Positions 1 to 11,336 of a DNA stretch of 60,000 bases are shown one piece after another. Position 1 is the stretch's first letter. Every line of letters begins with the position of its first letter. Origin of the DNA: Polytrichum commune (Eukaryota > Streptophyta > Polytrichopsida > Polytrichales > Polytrichaceae); the NCBI GenBank assembly GCA_950295325.1, contig OX485809.1:37455081-37515080 (forward strand), given 5' to 3'. The notes below the pieces were generated by a model. It was not told the origin of the DNA, did not search any database, and worked only from the letters and a program-made list of their open reading frames with translations. Position numbers and translations under genes: made by a program.

Positions 1-695
1 CACCTTGCTGCCGTGGCCTTGGGCCAGCAGAAACACAACCAGCAGCTTGCTGCCGTGGCCTTGGGCCAGCAGAAATTCAACCAGCACCTTGCTGCCGTGG
101 CCTTGGGCCAGCAAAAACACAACCAGCAGCTTGCTGCCGTGGCCTTGGGCCAGCAGAAACACAACCAGCAGCTTGCTGCCGTGGCCTTGGGCCAGCAGAA
201 ATTCAACCAGCAGCTTGCTGCCGTGGCCTTGGGCCAGCAGAAACACAACCAGCAGCTTGCTGCCGTGGCCTTGGGCCAGTAGAAATTCAACCAGCACCTT
301 GCTGCCGTGGCCTTGGGCCAGCAGAAACACAACCAGCAGCTTGCTACCGTGGCCTTGGGCTAGCAGAAATTCAACCAGCAGCTTGCTGCCGTGGCCTTGG
401 GCCAGCAAAAACACAACCAGCAGCTTGCTGCCGTGGCCTTGGGCCAGCAGAAATTCAACCAGCACCTTGCTGCCGTGGCCTTGGGCCAGCAGAAACACAA
501 CCAGCAGCCTTGGCCCAGCAAAAATTCAACCAGCACCTTGCTGCCGTGGCCTTGGGCCAGCAGAAACACAACCAGCAGCCTTGGCCAGCAGAAATACAAC
601 CAACACCTTGCTGCAGTGGCATTGGCCCAGCATAAATACAACCAGCACCTTGCTGCCGTGGCCTTGGGCCAGCAAAAACACAACCACCAGCCTAA
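1..695. repeat. 42-bp minisatellite, truncated by window edge
   Basis: About 16 head-to-tail copies of a 42-bp unit (for example CTTGCTGCCGTGGCC followed by TTGGGCCAGCAG and a variable end). Two unit types differ by AAACACAACCAGCAG versus AAATTCAACCAGCACC and tend to alternate, giving an 84-bp higher-order period. Because 42 is a multiple of 3, several frames stay open and give 14-residue repeats such as LLPWPWASRNTTSS. This reads as a satellite, not a gene: no frame has other conserved content, and some copies carry stops. Units shorten near 505-600. The array continues to the left of the window. Confidence 0.95.
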
Positions 696-785
696 GCTAA
701 GTCATGAACTAATCTAAGTATCCAAGTCATGAACTAATCTAAGTATCTAAGTCATGAACTAATCTAAGTCATGAACTAATCTAAC
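696..785. repeat. short tandem repeat, ~17-24 bp units
   Basis: Four copies of AAGTCATGAACTAATCTAAG with or without a TATC/TATCC spacer directly follow the minisatellite. There is no coding potential. Confidence 0.85.
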
Positions 786-3075
786 ACCCTACTTTTACTA
801 ACTACCACCTAATCACTACATGCAATCTTAAGCTTTAATAGCTCACTCACTTGGGAGGCCTTGAGAGAGAGAGCTTAAATAATTAACTTCACTAAAACTA
901 ATAACCCACCCACGTGGCTCAAGCTCTTAGGAGCTTGCTCCCTTGAGAGCGCTTGATGGAGAGAGAGGAAAATGAGAGAGAAAACACCTTAAGTAGCAAA
1001 GAGGGAGAGAGGGAGAGAGAGGTGAGGATAGGGTGAGAGGATTAGTACCTCCAATCACAATCCCTTAACCTTCACCTCCAAAGTAGGGACTAATCCCCAT
1101 CCACCAAGCTTCCTTCTTCCTAAACTAACAAGGTGGATCCAAAAGTGGGCATTTAACCCGCGGAGCTCACCTTGCTTCACCTTACTCCCTACTCACATTA
1201 TCAAGGCATACTCTTATTGAAATCAACCTTGAAATAATCGCACAACACCACCTAACGCCTAAAGTTAAATCCACACCACACTTCACTCTTTTTATGTTTT
1301 GTGAATAATCATAACACATCAAAGTCAAACTAAAATTGGTTTCGAAGAGTTAATCACCACATGTGGGCACCATTTTGGGCTCACATGTGTTCTTTGCTTT
1401 GGTCTTCTTGATTGTCCTAATTGCCACACAAATGAATGTGGACTATGGGCTTGAAGAAAAGGAGGATATTAAAGTTAGCCTTAATGTCTCTCAAAAACTC
1501 ATGGATTAATTGGGAGTTCCTCTTACTTTTGACATTGAGAGTGCTTAAGGAATGTTCAAGTGATGGCAGAACTCCTAATTTTGGTGAAAGGGCAGGGAGG
1601 TGTTTGACTTTGACCAAAAGATGGTTATTCAAAGCATGGACAACTTCTCCTACGATACATTTATGTGAGAAATCATGTACTAGATAAATTGAGGTCATCG
1701 GGTGGCCGAGAACTAGGTGCACTCAATGACCAATATCTAACATAATTGTCATTGGGAAAAGATTATGCAAAATATTGAAGAACTTGACCAACAATTTGTT
1801 GGACCTTGTAACATTTTGCGAACAAGATGGATGTGTTTGAATGTGTGGTTCATCCTAAGAAACTAGGGTTGCAGAGCATAATCTCTTCCTGATGGAAACT
1901 CTGTTGTTCTTGAATATGTGTGTGAGCTTATGCATGTGCTACATGCATATATTTCTTTTGAAGAAAGAGGAGAAGTGAAAATTTCTCCCTTTGTGGGACA
2001 GATCTTCATTGTAATGAAATAGTTGGATGAAAGCTCACCTATAAGTCGATGACACATCCACAAGGATGGAATTCGTCGTAGAGAGGAACATCCTAGAAGA
2101 ATCGATCAACCGAGACATGGCAAATAAAAACCTTGCACGGGTCGGTGAAGAAGCATCTTGTGTAGCTTAAGGGTAGCTATGGTCACTACTAGAAAGACAT
2201 GTCTTTTCCCACACTTTCACAACACTAATCTAACACCTTTTAGTGACCAACACACATGTCATGAAGGTTTGCAGCCACTGTGGAGGTAGTGTCATCCTGG
2301 ACCAGTCCTATTTTTTTAACAAATGAGTGTGCCAGAATTGTGTGGTGGTTTAAGACCTTTGACTGCGACGGTAATTAAGGATTTTGAAGGCTGTGGTAGG
2401 TAATTAATGATCTTGATCGCCGTGATAATTTATGATTATCACTTTAAAAGAGATATCCACTAGTAAGTCCACTTCTCACCTTCCGAACCTAGCCATCTAT
2501 AGGCACCTAGTTCCAAGGGCCTAGCCACCCACCTACCAAGGTAGAAGGGGTTTGATTCTTGAACCTCTTGGCTCCCACGTAGAGGCCTTAGCCACTAAGC
2601 CACCACTCCTCACATGATATAGGAGGAGTATTTAAAACATTTGTATATAGAGGCCCCAAGTTACTCTTTATTTTCTATTTATTGAATACAATATAATATC
2701 TATTATATACGGTATAATATTTACTATGCATTGTTTACTGTCTTCTATCTACGACATACTCTTTACTGGTTTTATTTACTATTTTTATTTACTATTTTTA
2801 TATATTGTTTTTATTGTTTTTACTTATGGTTTGTATTGACTGTTTTTATTTGCTATTTTTACTTATTATTTTTATTTACTCTTTACAGTCTATTATTACT
2901 CTTTACTGCTTATGTTTACCATTTATTTTTTAATTTTTTAATTACTATTTACTATCCATTGTCTACTATTTATTGTCTACTTTTTATTTAATATTTACTA
3001 TTTACTATCCATTATCTATTGTGAAATATTTACCATTGACTATTTGTTGGATGAATGTAATGTCTCTCTTCTACC
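786..3075. other. gene-poor DNA left of the large transposon
   Basis: No credible gene is visible. 850-1030 is rich in GAGA runs. 1417-2063 has short open frames on both strands that match nothing recognised and carry stops; they could be remnants of a decayed retroelement. 2695-3035 is AT-rich low-complexity DNA (TTTACTATTTTTAT-like). A 23-bp stretch at 2289-2311 recurs in inverted orientation at 28006-28028. Confidence 0.5.
2695..3035. repeat. AT-rich low-complexity tract
   Basis: Degenerate TATTTACT / TTTTTATT repeats about 340 bp long. The 86-codon open frame across it is a composition artefact. Confidence 0.8.
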
Positions 3076-3079
3076 TTAG

Positions 3080-3107
3080 AACACTATATTCGTTATTTGG
3101 AGACTTT
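3080..3107 (+). repeat. left terminal inverted repeat
   Basis: 28 bp identical to the reverse complement of 19855-19882. A GAGACTTT/AAAGTCTC hairpin overlaps its inner end. TTAG precedes it at 3076-3079. Confidence 0.9.
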
Positions 3108-3725
3108 GGAAAGTCTCAAAATAAATTGGACCCATAGTTTCGGATGCGAATATTGTGAACGTAGGGAACATCGGGAACATCGGGAACAATTACATCATAA
3201 TGTTTTAGAAATCCATATGCGATGGAACTATATATATTACTAAATATAGTAAGTATGGGGATGAGAATCAAATCACACAATTACACGATTATTTGTTTTT
3301 TTGGGATTGTGTTGAACAAAAGTAATGAATCCATAAATAGCCATCTAATTTTATATGTATTGACTCTTGGAATCGCATCCGAAACATAAAGCTCTTGGCC
3401 TATTGTGGTTGAATTGAATGGCACATCCCAACTGCAACAATACTTAAAATAAATTGACAATGTTAATTGGAATTTACAAATTAACATAATATGCAATATT
3501 AAATAGTTTGGATTCCACATCCGTAAATATAAACATATACTAGAAAACATTTGATAGCGCATGGGAAGGGTGATTCCACATCCGTAAATCAATACAGTCA
3601 TGCAATGATATTATACTAGTTGTAATCTATAAAATGTGTGTAATATAATATTCAACCCCAATGTCATATATTAATGACAAACAAATACACATTTCAACTA
3701 ACTTTGGTCCCGACGTACGTCAATA
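3108..3725. promoter_or_regulatory. left subterminal region with half-sites
   Basis: This is non-coding DNA between the left terminus and the transposase stop. It carries scattered half-palindromes related to the element's main palindrome: CGGATGCGAA at 3141, CGCATCCGAAA at 3374, and CATCCGTAAAT near 3518 and 3579. Subterminal repeats of this kind bind transposase in CACTA-type elements; a similar role here is inferred. Confidence 0.5.
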
Positions 3726-6700
3726 TCATTCCCTCTCTTCATCTTCATCTTCAACTTCATTTCCATTTTCAAGATCGTTTTCCGCAGCTGCGATACGTGC
3801 CAAGTTGTCTTTGGCAAAATCTATATGTTTTTGCGGGATGGTCATTGTCTCTGATTTCGAACCTTTGCGTGGTTTCCAAGCACAAAGTATGGTATCTGTG
3901 TTTATCCAAACCGGTTCGTATGATGAGTCCATTGTCCATTTGAAACCTTTTTTGGTGTCCCACCCTAAATATGTCCGGAGCACATTTTGATCTTTGGTGC
4001 TTGGACGGCAATATTCCACCTCAATTTGGCGAAAATTTGGACTAGTTGAAACAAAGTTTGGTGATGACAATGCTTTCACCAACCAAATTGGCTTGGGATG
4101 CTCCTCATCCCCAGCACGTACGAGCAGCAAATAACCTTCGTGGCAATCAACCCCAACACGAAACGACGGCTCCGGTCGATTGCGAGCAGGGCCAACATAA
4201 TGATCGTCCGCAGCGAACTCTTCACGAACGTCCCCATTGTTGAACAACATGGCCTCAGATTCCACGACTGTCACTCGACTTTGTGGCCAAAACCCTTGTG
4301 TCAAACATGAATGTGTATCAACATCGGGTGCTATCAATGCCCTGCGAATGCGATCCCAATACGCAATCAATGGTTCGTGGGTATCCCTAACACGTCTTGT
4401 GATGTCTTCCTCGCACAATTCTTTCCAATACTCAATGAATCCAGATATACCTTTGATGATTTCTGGCCCATTCCTCATGGGGTTGGGTGTGCAAGGCTTC
4501 GGTTCACCATCAGGTAGCACACATTTGCCATCTTCGTTTTTGCGCCAAATGAGTATCCCTTCCTCCGGACCCCAATTCGGGGAAGTGCACAAAACTTTGA
4601 ATTGCATGGCGGGCAGACCATCGTCACGCATATAAAATCGGAATTGTTGAGCCTTGGTGTGGCCCACTAGTCGGTCAGACCCCTTAAGAATGAATGGTTT
4701 TATAAACCGTTTGAAATCGGGCACTTCTTCAATCAAATGTGGAATGATTGGCACATTGTCCAAATCCATATATGATTTCATGAGAAGAGGAATTGTCGGA
4801 AAATCCTCCTCGTGCAACTTCATACTCCAACGTCCAAATGAAGCGTCGATGTCATCGTGCGTATGGCCAACCATCAAAAAAGACACAAACACTTCTTTGA
4901 AAATGCCCTTGGCTACCAGCAATGACCAGAAACAAAACACGTATCGACATTTGTTATCTTTGGCACAATTGTCAAGTTGCACGTGTAGAGTTCGAGGCAA
5001 AGGTTTAGCAAGAACGGGTTGTTCAGGCGGTTCTTGAAGTGAAGATAGACAAACTTCCTTCCCCTCTAGCACAGCCTCATAAATCGGAGTTGTTCCACAT
5101 CCAACAAAAAGAGCACGCGAGGATGATGTTGGCGGACTCTCAAGATCTCGTAGAAGTTTTGCAAAAGACCCTACGGTATGATTGGCGTCGCCTGGATAGA
5201 AATCCAAGCCATAATGTGCATACTTGACGTCCACATGGCCATGTGCAATCATACCTGAATTAAGACATACAAATGAGAAGTACATTCCAATATCATATAT
5301 ATGAAGGAAATATGATATTGCCGCAAGTAAGGAACAACCATGCACAGACGAGTTACGGATGCGCATCCGTAACTCTTAAAAATGAATATGTGGGCACGCC
5401 AAAAAAATGAAAACCAACGAACCTGTGACAGATATTGGCAACTTGAAATATCCATCTGTGGCCTTTATTTTCCGCGCATAACAAGGGCAAGCGGTCTTCG
5501 CATGGTCCATTTTGTCATGAATGATTGTCAACACCTCGTTCAGCCTCATTATCGATAAGGCGCGATTCTTGTAGTAGTCTTGACGGTGTGCCTCCTGGTT
5601 GTTGACATGCTCAATGTATTTCTGTTGATGTCTGGTGTGCGACTCGGTCCCTATTGGATGTGCGTCTCGAAGGCCTTTATATTTTTCACAAGTAGAACAC
5701 CTAGCAAACTTATCCCCGGGTCTCTTCGTAATGTATTCAGCGAACTGTTGATTCTTGATCACACTCAATTTTGACAACGAAATCGGCCCACATCCAACAT
5801 TTTCACCAACTTCATTAACATCTACGAATATGTTCTTCCATTTTGTCCCTGTGGGTAAAACCATCTGAACAACCTTTTCCCCCGACGGCAAAGTGCGTGT
5901 CTTGTGTGGCATCGCATCCGCTAATGGCATAATGATGGTTGACAGAGTTGCAGCCGCTTGGAGTGTTGCCTCCCTGGGCTTCTTTGTACCTGAGTTGCCA
6001 TGAAACCGAGAACGCCTTCCTTGCAGCGAGTAGTTCCGGAACCTATAAAAATCTGCCTTTGAAACGGCATGAATAATGTACCATGCCCGGCAACAAACTT
6101 CTATATTTTCCAAGGTCACAACCTTACAACCTTCGGCATCCAAGTGCATGTTGCGATGTACTTCAAGTTTCTTGGCAGACCGCATACGAAAGTCGGCAAG
6201 CCACATCTCTTGCCTCAAAGATTTGATTTTGCCACGGGGAAATAGTTGGCAGTACTTCTTCGCACAACAATCCTTTGTGGCTACGGACCTAATAGATGTG
6301 TCTCCCAATGTATGATCTCGACGACGCTGCGTGGGTTCACGAGGCACACAAACGGAATCATATTTACGACGACCTTGTCTGGGACGCATTGTGGCGAACA
6401 AAGACTGTTGCAGTTGCTCAAATCGGCGGGATTGATCCCACAAGCTCACACCATCGTGATGAACACTTCGCAAAGGCCATCGACGGAGAGAGAACCTCCA
6501 ACCAAGAGGCACTTCCGATGGAAGTAAGGAGTTCAATATGCACACCCCAACATCGTCCTCCCCGAGGGGTTTTGCATCAATACAATCCGTTGGATTCGAG
6601 TTCCTACAAACACCGTTGGCCACGGGAACGGCACATGCATTGAGTAGTACAACATCAAGATCAACCCACTGCTCCCGCGAATAACCCTCACATGGTGGTA

Positions 6701-6833
6701 TGATTTCATCATCTGCATCGGCCACACCATTTGTAGCTTCCTGTTCCACGACATCTTCAAACTCGCTAGCATAGCTTGACGGTTCCGAGGAGAAATCGGA
6801 CGCACTTTCACCGACGTCGGAATCCATGGCCAC
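3726..6833 (-). CDS. DDE-type transposase, DUF7869-like
   Basis: Two exons: 6833-5423 and 5254-3726, 979 aa. The intron (5422-5255, 168 bp) has donor ACAG/GTTCGT and acceptor TTCAG/GT and keeps frame (VTG-MIAHGH). The first 60 residues are acidic and Ser-rich. Cysteine-rich motifs follow (CCAKKYC near 189-195 and CSTC near 379-382), then MDHAKT (~442-447), QLDNCAKDNK (~563-572) and VGHTHDDID (~599-607). This is the motif order I associate with DUF7869 proteins, which look like RNase H-fold DDE/D transposases; D443, D565 and one Asp of DDID are candidate catalytic acids. The C-terminus is very acidic. It transcribes away from the cargo genes, and its upstream region holds an array of palindromes. 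No internal stop is present, so it may be functional. The family assignment is from memory of motifs and was not searched. Confidence 0.85.
5350..5375. repeat. 26-bp perfect palindrome in transposase intron
   Basis: GAGTTACGGATGC and its exact inverse meet with no spacer. This is a variant of the element's palindrome (ACGGATGCGCATCCGT instead of ACGGACGCGCGTCCGT). It lies wholly inside the 168-bp transposase intron. Confidence 0.9.
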
Positions 6834-7618
6834 TACAAGAGAGCCAAATGAAGAATGAGATAAAATATAAGCAGTGTATGTTTACGGACGCCCGTCCGCA
6901 AATCATTATCTGATAAGAGATGTCAGGGTTAGGCGCAAACGTCTTGGCAAATTAAACAATGTATGTTTACGGACGCCCGTCCGTAAACATCCCTATGTCA
7001 AATGATAATTGTGTCCAAAACAAATAGGGTTGCAAGGAACCAAGAAGTCCCAGCCCCATTTACATTTACACTAAATTTTACCTCCTGGCCTTACCAGTAA
7101 TGTATTTGAATGTATACCAACGGTTTGTCTGTTTACGGACGCGCGTCCGTAAACATACCTTTACCCCATTACTAAACAGATGCAAGAGGTTTGTATGTTT
7201 ACGGACGCGCGTCCGTAAACCTACCTTTACCTCATTACTAGAACAGATGCAAGAGGTTTGTATGTTTACGGACGCGCGTCCGTAAACCTACCTTTACCTC
7301 ATTACTAGAACAGATGCAAAAGGTTCAAGATTTACGGACGCGCGTCCGTAAATATTCATCAGAACAAATATGCATACTATCAAAACAGATAATAATTCAC
7401 AGCCCACATTGTAGATGACATACCACCATGTGACACCAAAAGGATGCATGTTTACGGACGCGCGTCCGTAAACCTACTTGTAAATGCTCAATAAGCCAAT
7501 GAAAATAGATTGAGATACTCAATGATGCAACGAGCCACTGAGAGATTCAATAAGATATGAGATATTCAATAAGCAAATAAGTCAAGAGATGTAATGTTTA
7601 CGGACGCGCGTCCGTAAA
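6834..7618. promoter_or_regulatory. transposase upstream region with palindrome array
   Basis: Eight copies of the palindrome (TTT + ACGGACGCGCGTCCGT + AAA, or close variants) at 6881-6902, 6966-6987, 7132-7153, 7198-7219, 7265-7286, 7331-7352, 7451-7472 and 7597-7618. Four of them (7132 to 7331) recur at 66-67 bp, forming a tandem repeat whose unit is one palindrome plus a spacer with CTACCTTTACC and CAGATGCAAGAGG. The first starts only 48 bp from the transposase ATG. The position fits a promoter or operator region for the leftward gene; this is inferred. Confidence 0.8.
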
Positions 7619-8470
7619 GTTCCGTAATTTGCGGCGTCATAATAGGACATTTGAAGCGTGAACAATACCTGTCAGAAATAGAATCCATCGCATTCAGAGA
7701 TCCAGATAGTGCAAATCGAATATGGGTTTAGGGTATAATAGGTTCATTGCAATAGGATCTATACCTGCGCGAAACAAGTATCCACCACACTACAAGGGTC
7801 TCAAGAGCGCAACCCACATCTGAGATGCAAAAAGAGTCCCTTAGTGGGGGGATTTCCCTTAAGTACTCGTCGTCTTCCCTTGGATCATTTCTTCAGCATA
7901 GGATACTAGCTGCCAACTCTTTCATAAAAACAAAAACCTAATATTCCAACATGGAGAATGCCAGCCTTGCAATGGAATGTGTATTCATGGCGGCCAACAT
8001 GCATTTGACCATGACTCCACATAATGACAAAGCAAAAGGCATCTATATATTTATGGTGTACAACAAAGCAAGTTGGTTAATATTATATGAGCAATAAACA
8101 TTGTTGAGGGGGGATTTATATTAATGGAGTACCCAATATTAAGAGTTCATTGTAGAATTTGTGGACAAAAAATTATAGAATCGTATAAAAAATCAACCAC
8201 CACAACAACATTTGTAGTCCATGGACTATAAAAATATATGTGCTTCGGAAATAATCTAGCAACTATTTAATTGTTTTGCATACAATCTTATGATATTAGA
8301 ATATCATGTTCTCTCCTCTCATCTTGCATTTAATATTGTAATACAATCGGCCACCACCCTACCATCCAACCCTTTTAATTTCCCCACCTACACAAAAAAT
8401 TATTAATACATACAGAAACTTTGATTTCCGTGAGGCCATGAAAGTAGAACATCTATGGACCTAGGTAGGA

Positions 8471-8503
8471 TTTAGGGTTTGGTGGGTTTAGGGTTTAGGG
8501 TTT
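8471..8503 (+). repeat. interstitial telomere-like tract (TTTAGGG)
   Basis: Four imperfect units of the plant telomere repeat TTTAGGG/TTTGGTGGG. A similar tract in the opposite orientation lies at 9441-9470. Confidence 0.8.
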
Positions 8504-9224
8504 GGTTGCAAGCATTCTTAGTTATTGAACAACACCAATTATTTTGCAAGATGGAGTAAGTGGTGAAAAAGTATATGACATTGAACAAATATTCATGAAA
8601 CTGTCAATAACAATTCTAATTGCCATGTACAAAATCTTCATTTGGTATTCTTTAATGAGAGCCATAAAACTTGGGTTATGTAACCCTAACTTTCATTTTT
8701 TTGAATCTTACTTTTTTTGGGTGAAATGTACCCCTTACATGCAAGTAGAAGATTTAGCCGGGACTTGTTATCCTTTGATGTGACCCCAAGTTTAAAATGA
8801 AATGAAGGGATACAAATATGGAAACAATTAAGGCTTCAAAACATTGAAGATCATTATAATATTTATGTTCTAAGCCGGCTTTAGCCATTTGCTCTTAACA
8901 TATACTTTTGATGAAAGGTTTTGAAGATCTTATATATTAATTGGTATTCTTTAATGGAGTACTTAACACATCAATCCATGTCACCATGGAAACAAAATTC
9001 TAGAATAAAAAACAGTTTGCTACTACTTGATGTAGGTGATATACAAGCTCGTGGAAGGATTCAATGAATCCCGATGGTTGTTTAATGTACAAGAGGGATG
9101 TAAATTCAATACATACCCTTGCGTGCACTTTTAATACAAGCTTACTAGACCTATGTTCAAAGGGATTGAATTAATTCGTAATGTTGTGCGAGATAATATC
9201 ATAGGCATATGACTTCAACCCTAT

Positions 9225-9306
9225 TAGATGGTATGAAATAAGAGCTTATAACTCCAAACAAATACAAACATTTTCAAGAACTCTTGACACAAGATTCCAA
9301 AGAGTG
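9225..9306 (+). repeat. direct repeat copy A (partner 9824-9904)
   Basis: About 80 bp around TATGAAATAAGAGCTTATAA and TCCAAAGAGTG, roughly 85% like 9824-9904. Copy A lies just outside the nested element at 9654-11336, copy B just inside it. Confidence 0.75.
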
Positions 9307-9440
9307 TAGTTGGATTGACATCCCCCACTACCTCATTTTATCATTAAAACTCTCAAATGAGAGGCAAGCAATTTGGCCTTATGATTACAAGAAGTAGGGT
9401 AGTTGAATGGTCACCCTAGGTTCTAGACTTGCATTCATGC

Positions 9441-9470
9441 TAAACCCCTTAAACCCTAAACCCTCAACCC
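9441..9470 (-). repeat. interstitial telomere-like tract (CCCTAAA)
   Basis: TAAACCCCTTAAACCCTAAA followed by CCCTCAACCC, i.e. the C-strand version of the plant telomere repeat. Confidence 0.75.
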
Positions 9471-9653
9471 ATAGTATTATGTCGTTCTTCTCAAAATATG
9501 GTGAAATTTCTTCCAAGCCTCGCACTTCGAGGTTATGTTATTGATACCGGCTTAGGATGACCTCAAGTGACGGACGAGAGTTATGTCCTCCAAGAATTAA
9601 AGAGATTAACATGCAAATTCATCCAAACCGAACATGAATGTCATTATTGTTCA

Positions 9654-11336
9654 CCCTCTTTAGTATGACAAGTGTGAGAAACACAAAAATGTCATGTTAT
9701 CTAGGTGTCGTCTTCTCATTCATATGACAAGTGGCGTAAAGTTGTCATATTATTGAGGGAATACGAAATTATCATAATAAAAATGAGCGCAAAGATATAT
9801 ACAACAAGTTTAATAGGCAATATAGATGATATGAAATAAGAGCTAATAACTCCAAACAAATACAAATATTTTCAAAGACTCTTGATAGAGGAGTCCAAAG
9901 AGTGGCCTATGTCGATGTTTGTATTTACAAAATGCTTAATCTTTAATTTTTTTTTATTGATGTAATTTAATTGTGGACAATGATATACTATCATACAATA
10001 AATAGTTGTAGCATATCGTAATTCGTAATAATAAGCGATAGTTAGTGTACTAGTCATTTAAAGTCCACTTACCTTCATATTGCAACAACTCCACAAAAAA
10101 TGTTACACTTGAGTTACTCAACCTCATATTGTCCTATAGTTTCAATACCGAAAACTTCCCTAGGCTTATCATTGTGAACTTAATAAACATTAGGATTTGT
10201 ATTGTAGAATGGGTTTGGTTAGGGTATTAATAAATGAAAGGTGACTAATATGACTCCAGGTCATGCATCTTCACCTTATGTTAGTTGGGCTTTGTCATAA
10301 ATATGATGCTACATTGAAGGACTAATATCAAACAATCTATCATGTGGAGTTATGAAGTAATATGGTGTGAGTTGGGTTAGCACCATAGTCGGTTGGCAGA
10401 ACAACAATTCCCAAATAAACCTACGAATGAAAATGTGAAATATATAAATATTTATGTCGACATGGAAAAAATGAAATAAGGGTGATATTTAGGTTTCAGA
10501 CCAAGAACCTGCCACTATTTAATGAAAATAAGGGTTTCAAGAGATTATTTTAAACAAAGACTATATTCGAGTACAAGGTGCAGAACCCAATTGTCACTGG
10601 TGCTATGTTTTTACAATTTGTATCTTACATGCTATGTTACTACCATGTCCCTTCTCCTTTTGTCATTGTTAAATTTTAATCATATAATTAATGGTACACA
10701 TTATATGTCACTTCCACTTATTACCATTAATAGTTGAAATTTAGTGTTTGAGTTCACAGTTAAAAGTACCTTACTTTCATAGGGTTAGTGATATTTAGTG
10801 TAATTGGATGTTGCGACTGGATGATGGTGACATGTCAACTAATACTTATATGCATATGATATTGAGCAAGAAGTGTGTATAATGGTTGTTGAGTTGGTGG
10901 ATGCCGTTTTGGGAATCAATAATGCAGAAGGCTTTGATTTTAATGTTAATTTGCATTTGGTTCATTTGGATGATGTTTTTTCACGCACAATATTAAAGCG
11001 TCAACGTTATGCATCATTGTTGTCTAATTTTTTATTAGACAACTTGTTTCACTTAGGTAGGCAACACTAGACTCAGATCACTGGACTCTTATTTCAATAA
11101 TTATTGAGAACGCTTGTATTTGTTTGAAGTTATACGTTATTATTTCATACAATATATATAATAATTGCTTACATCCGTTGTGTGTGTTTTGAAGCTCATA
11201 TTTCTTTTGTTTTTTTATTCGCTCAATAGTACGACAATTTTACAGCGTTTGTCATATTAACGAGAAGACAACATGTCGATAATACGACATTTTTTGTGAT
11301 TTCCAAATGTGTCTTACTAAAGAGGGAGAGGTGTGC
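9654..11336. mobile_element. nested non-autonomous TIR element
   Basis: Diverged inverted repeats of about 105-115 bp (9654-9758 and 11222-11336, outer end CCCTCTTTAGTA) enclose 1.68 kb. They are roughly three-quarters identical. No transposase is visible; the largest frame (10873-11070, 65 aa) is unrecognised. No clear target duplication was found. It sits in the central control region of the 16.8-kb element, so it inserted later or forms an old part of it. Confidence 0.7.

Larger units (their letters stand above)
7619..9653. other. non-coding spacer inside the large transposon
   Basis: No gene recognised. It contains a plant telomere-like tract at 8471-8503, its reverse-orientation counterpart at 9441-9470, and one copy of a direct repeat (9225-9306). 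The 79-codon open frame at 8544-8783 has no recognisable features and is probably chance. Confidence 0.5.

Noticed and set aside
5-717. Long open frames coding 14-residue repeats
   Set aside because: They arise because the 42-bp satellite unit is a multiple of 3; several frames on both strands are open at once.
5255-5422. Continuous extension of the transposase ORFs into each other's intron
   Set aside because: A GT-AG intron with correct phase joins the two exons; the extra residues do not fit the protein.
7132-7352. CRISPR-like array (regular repeats with spacers)
   Set aside because: The spacers are nearly identical to each other and the repeats are perfect palindromes in a eukaryotic transposon with no cas genes.
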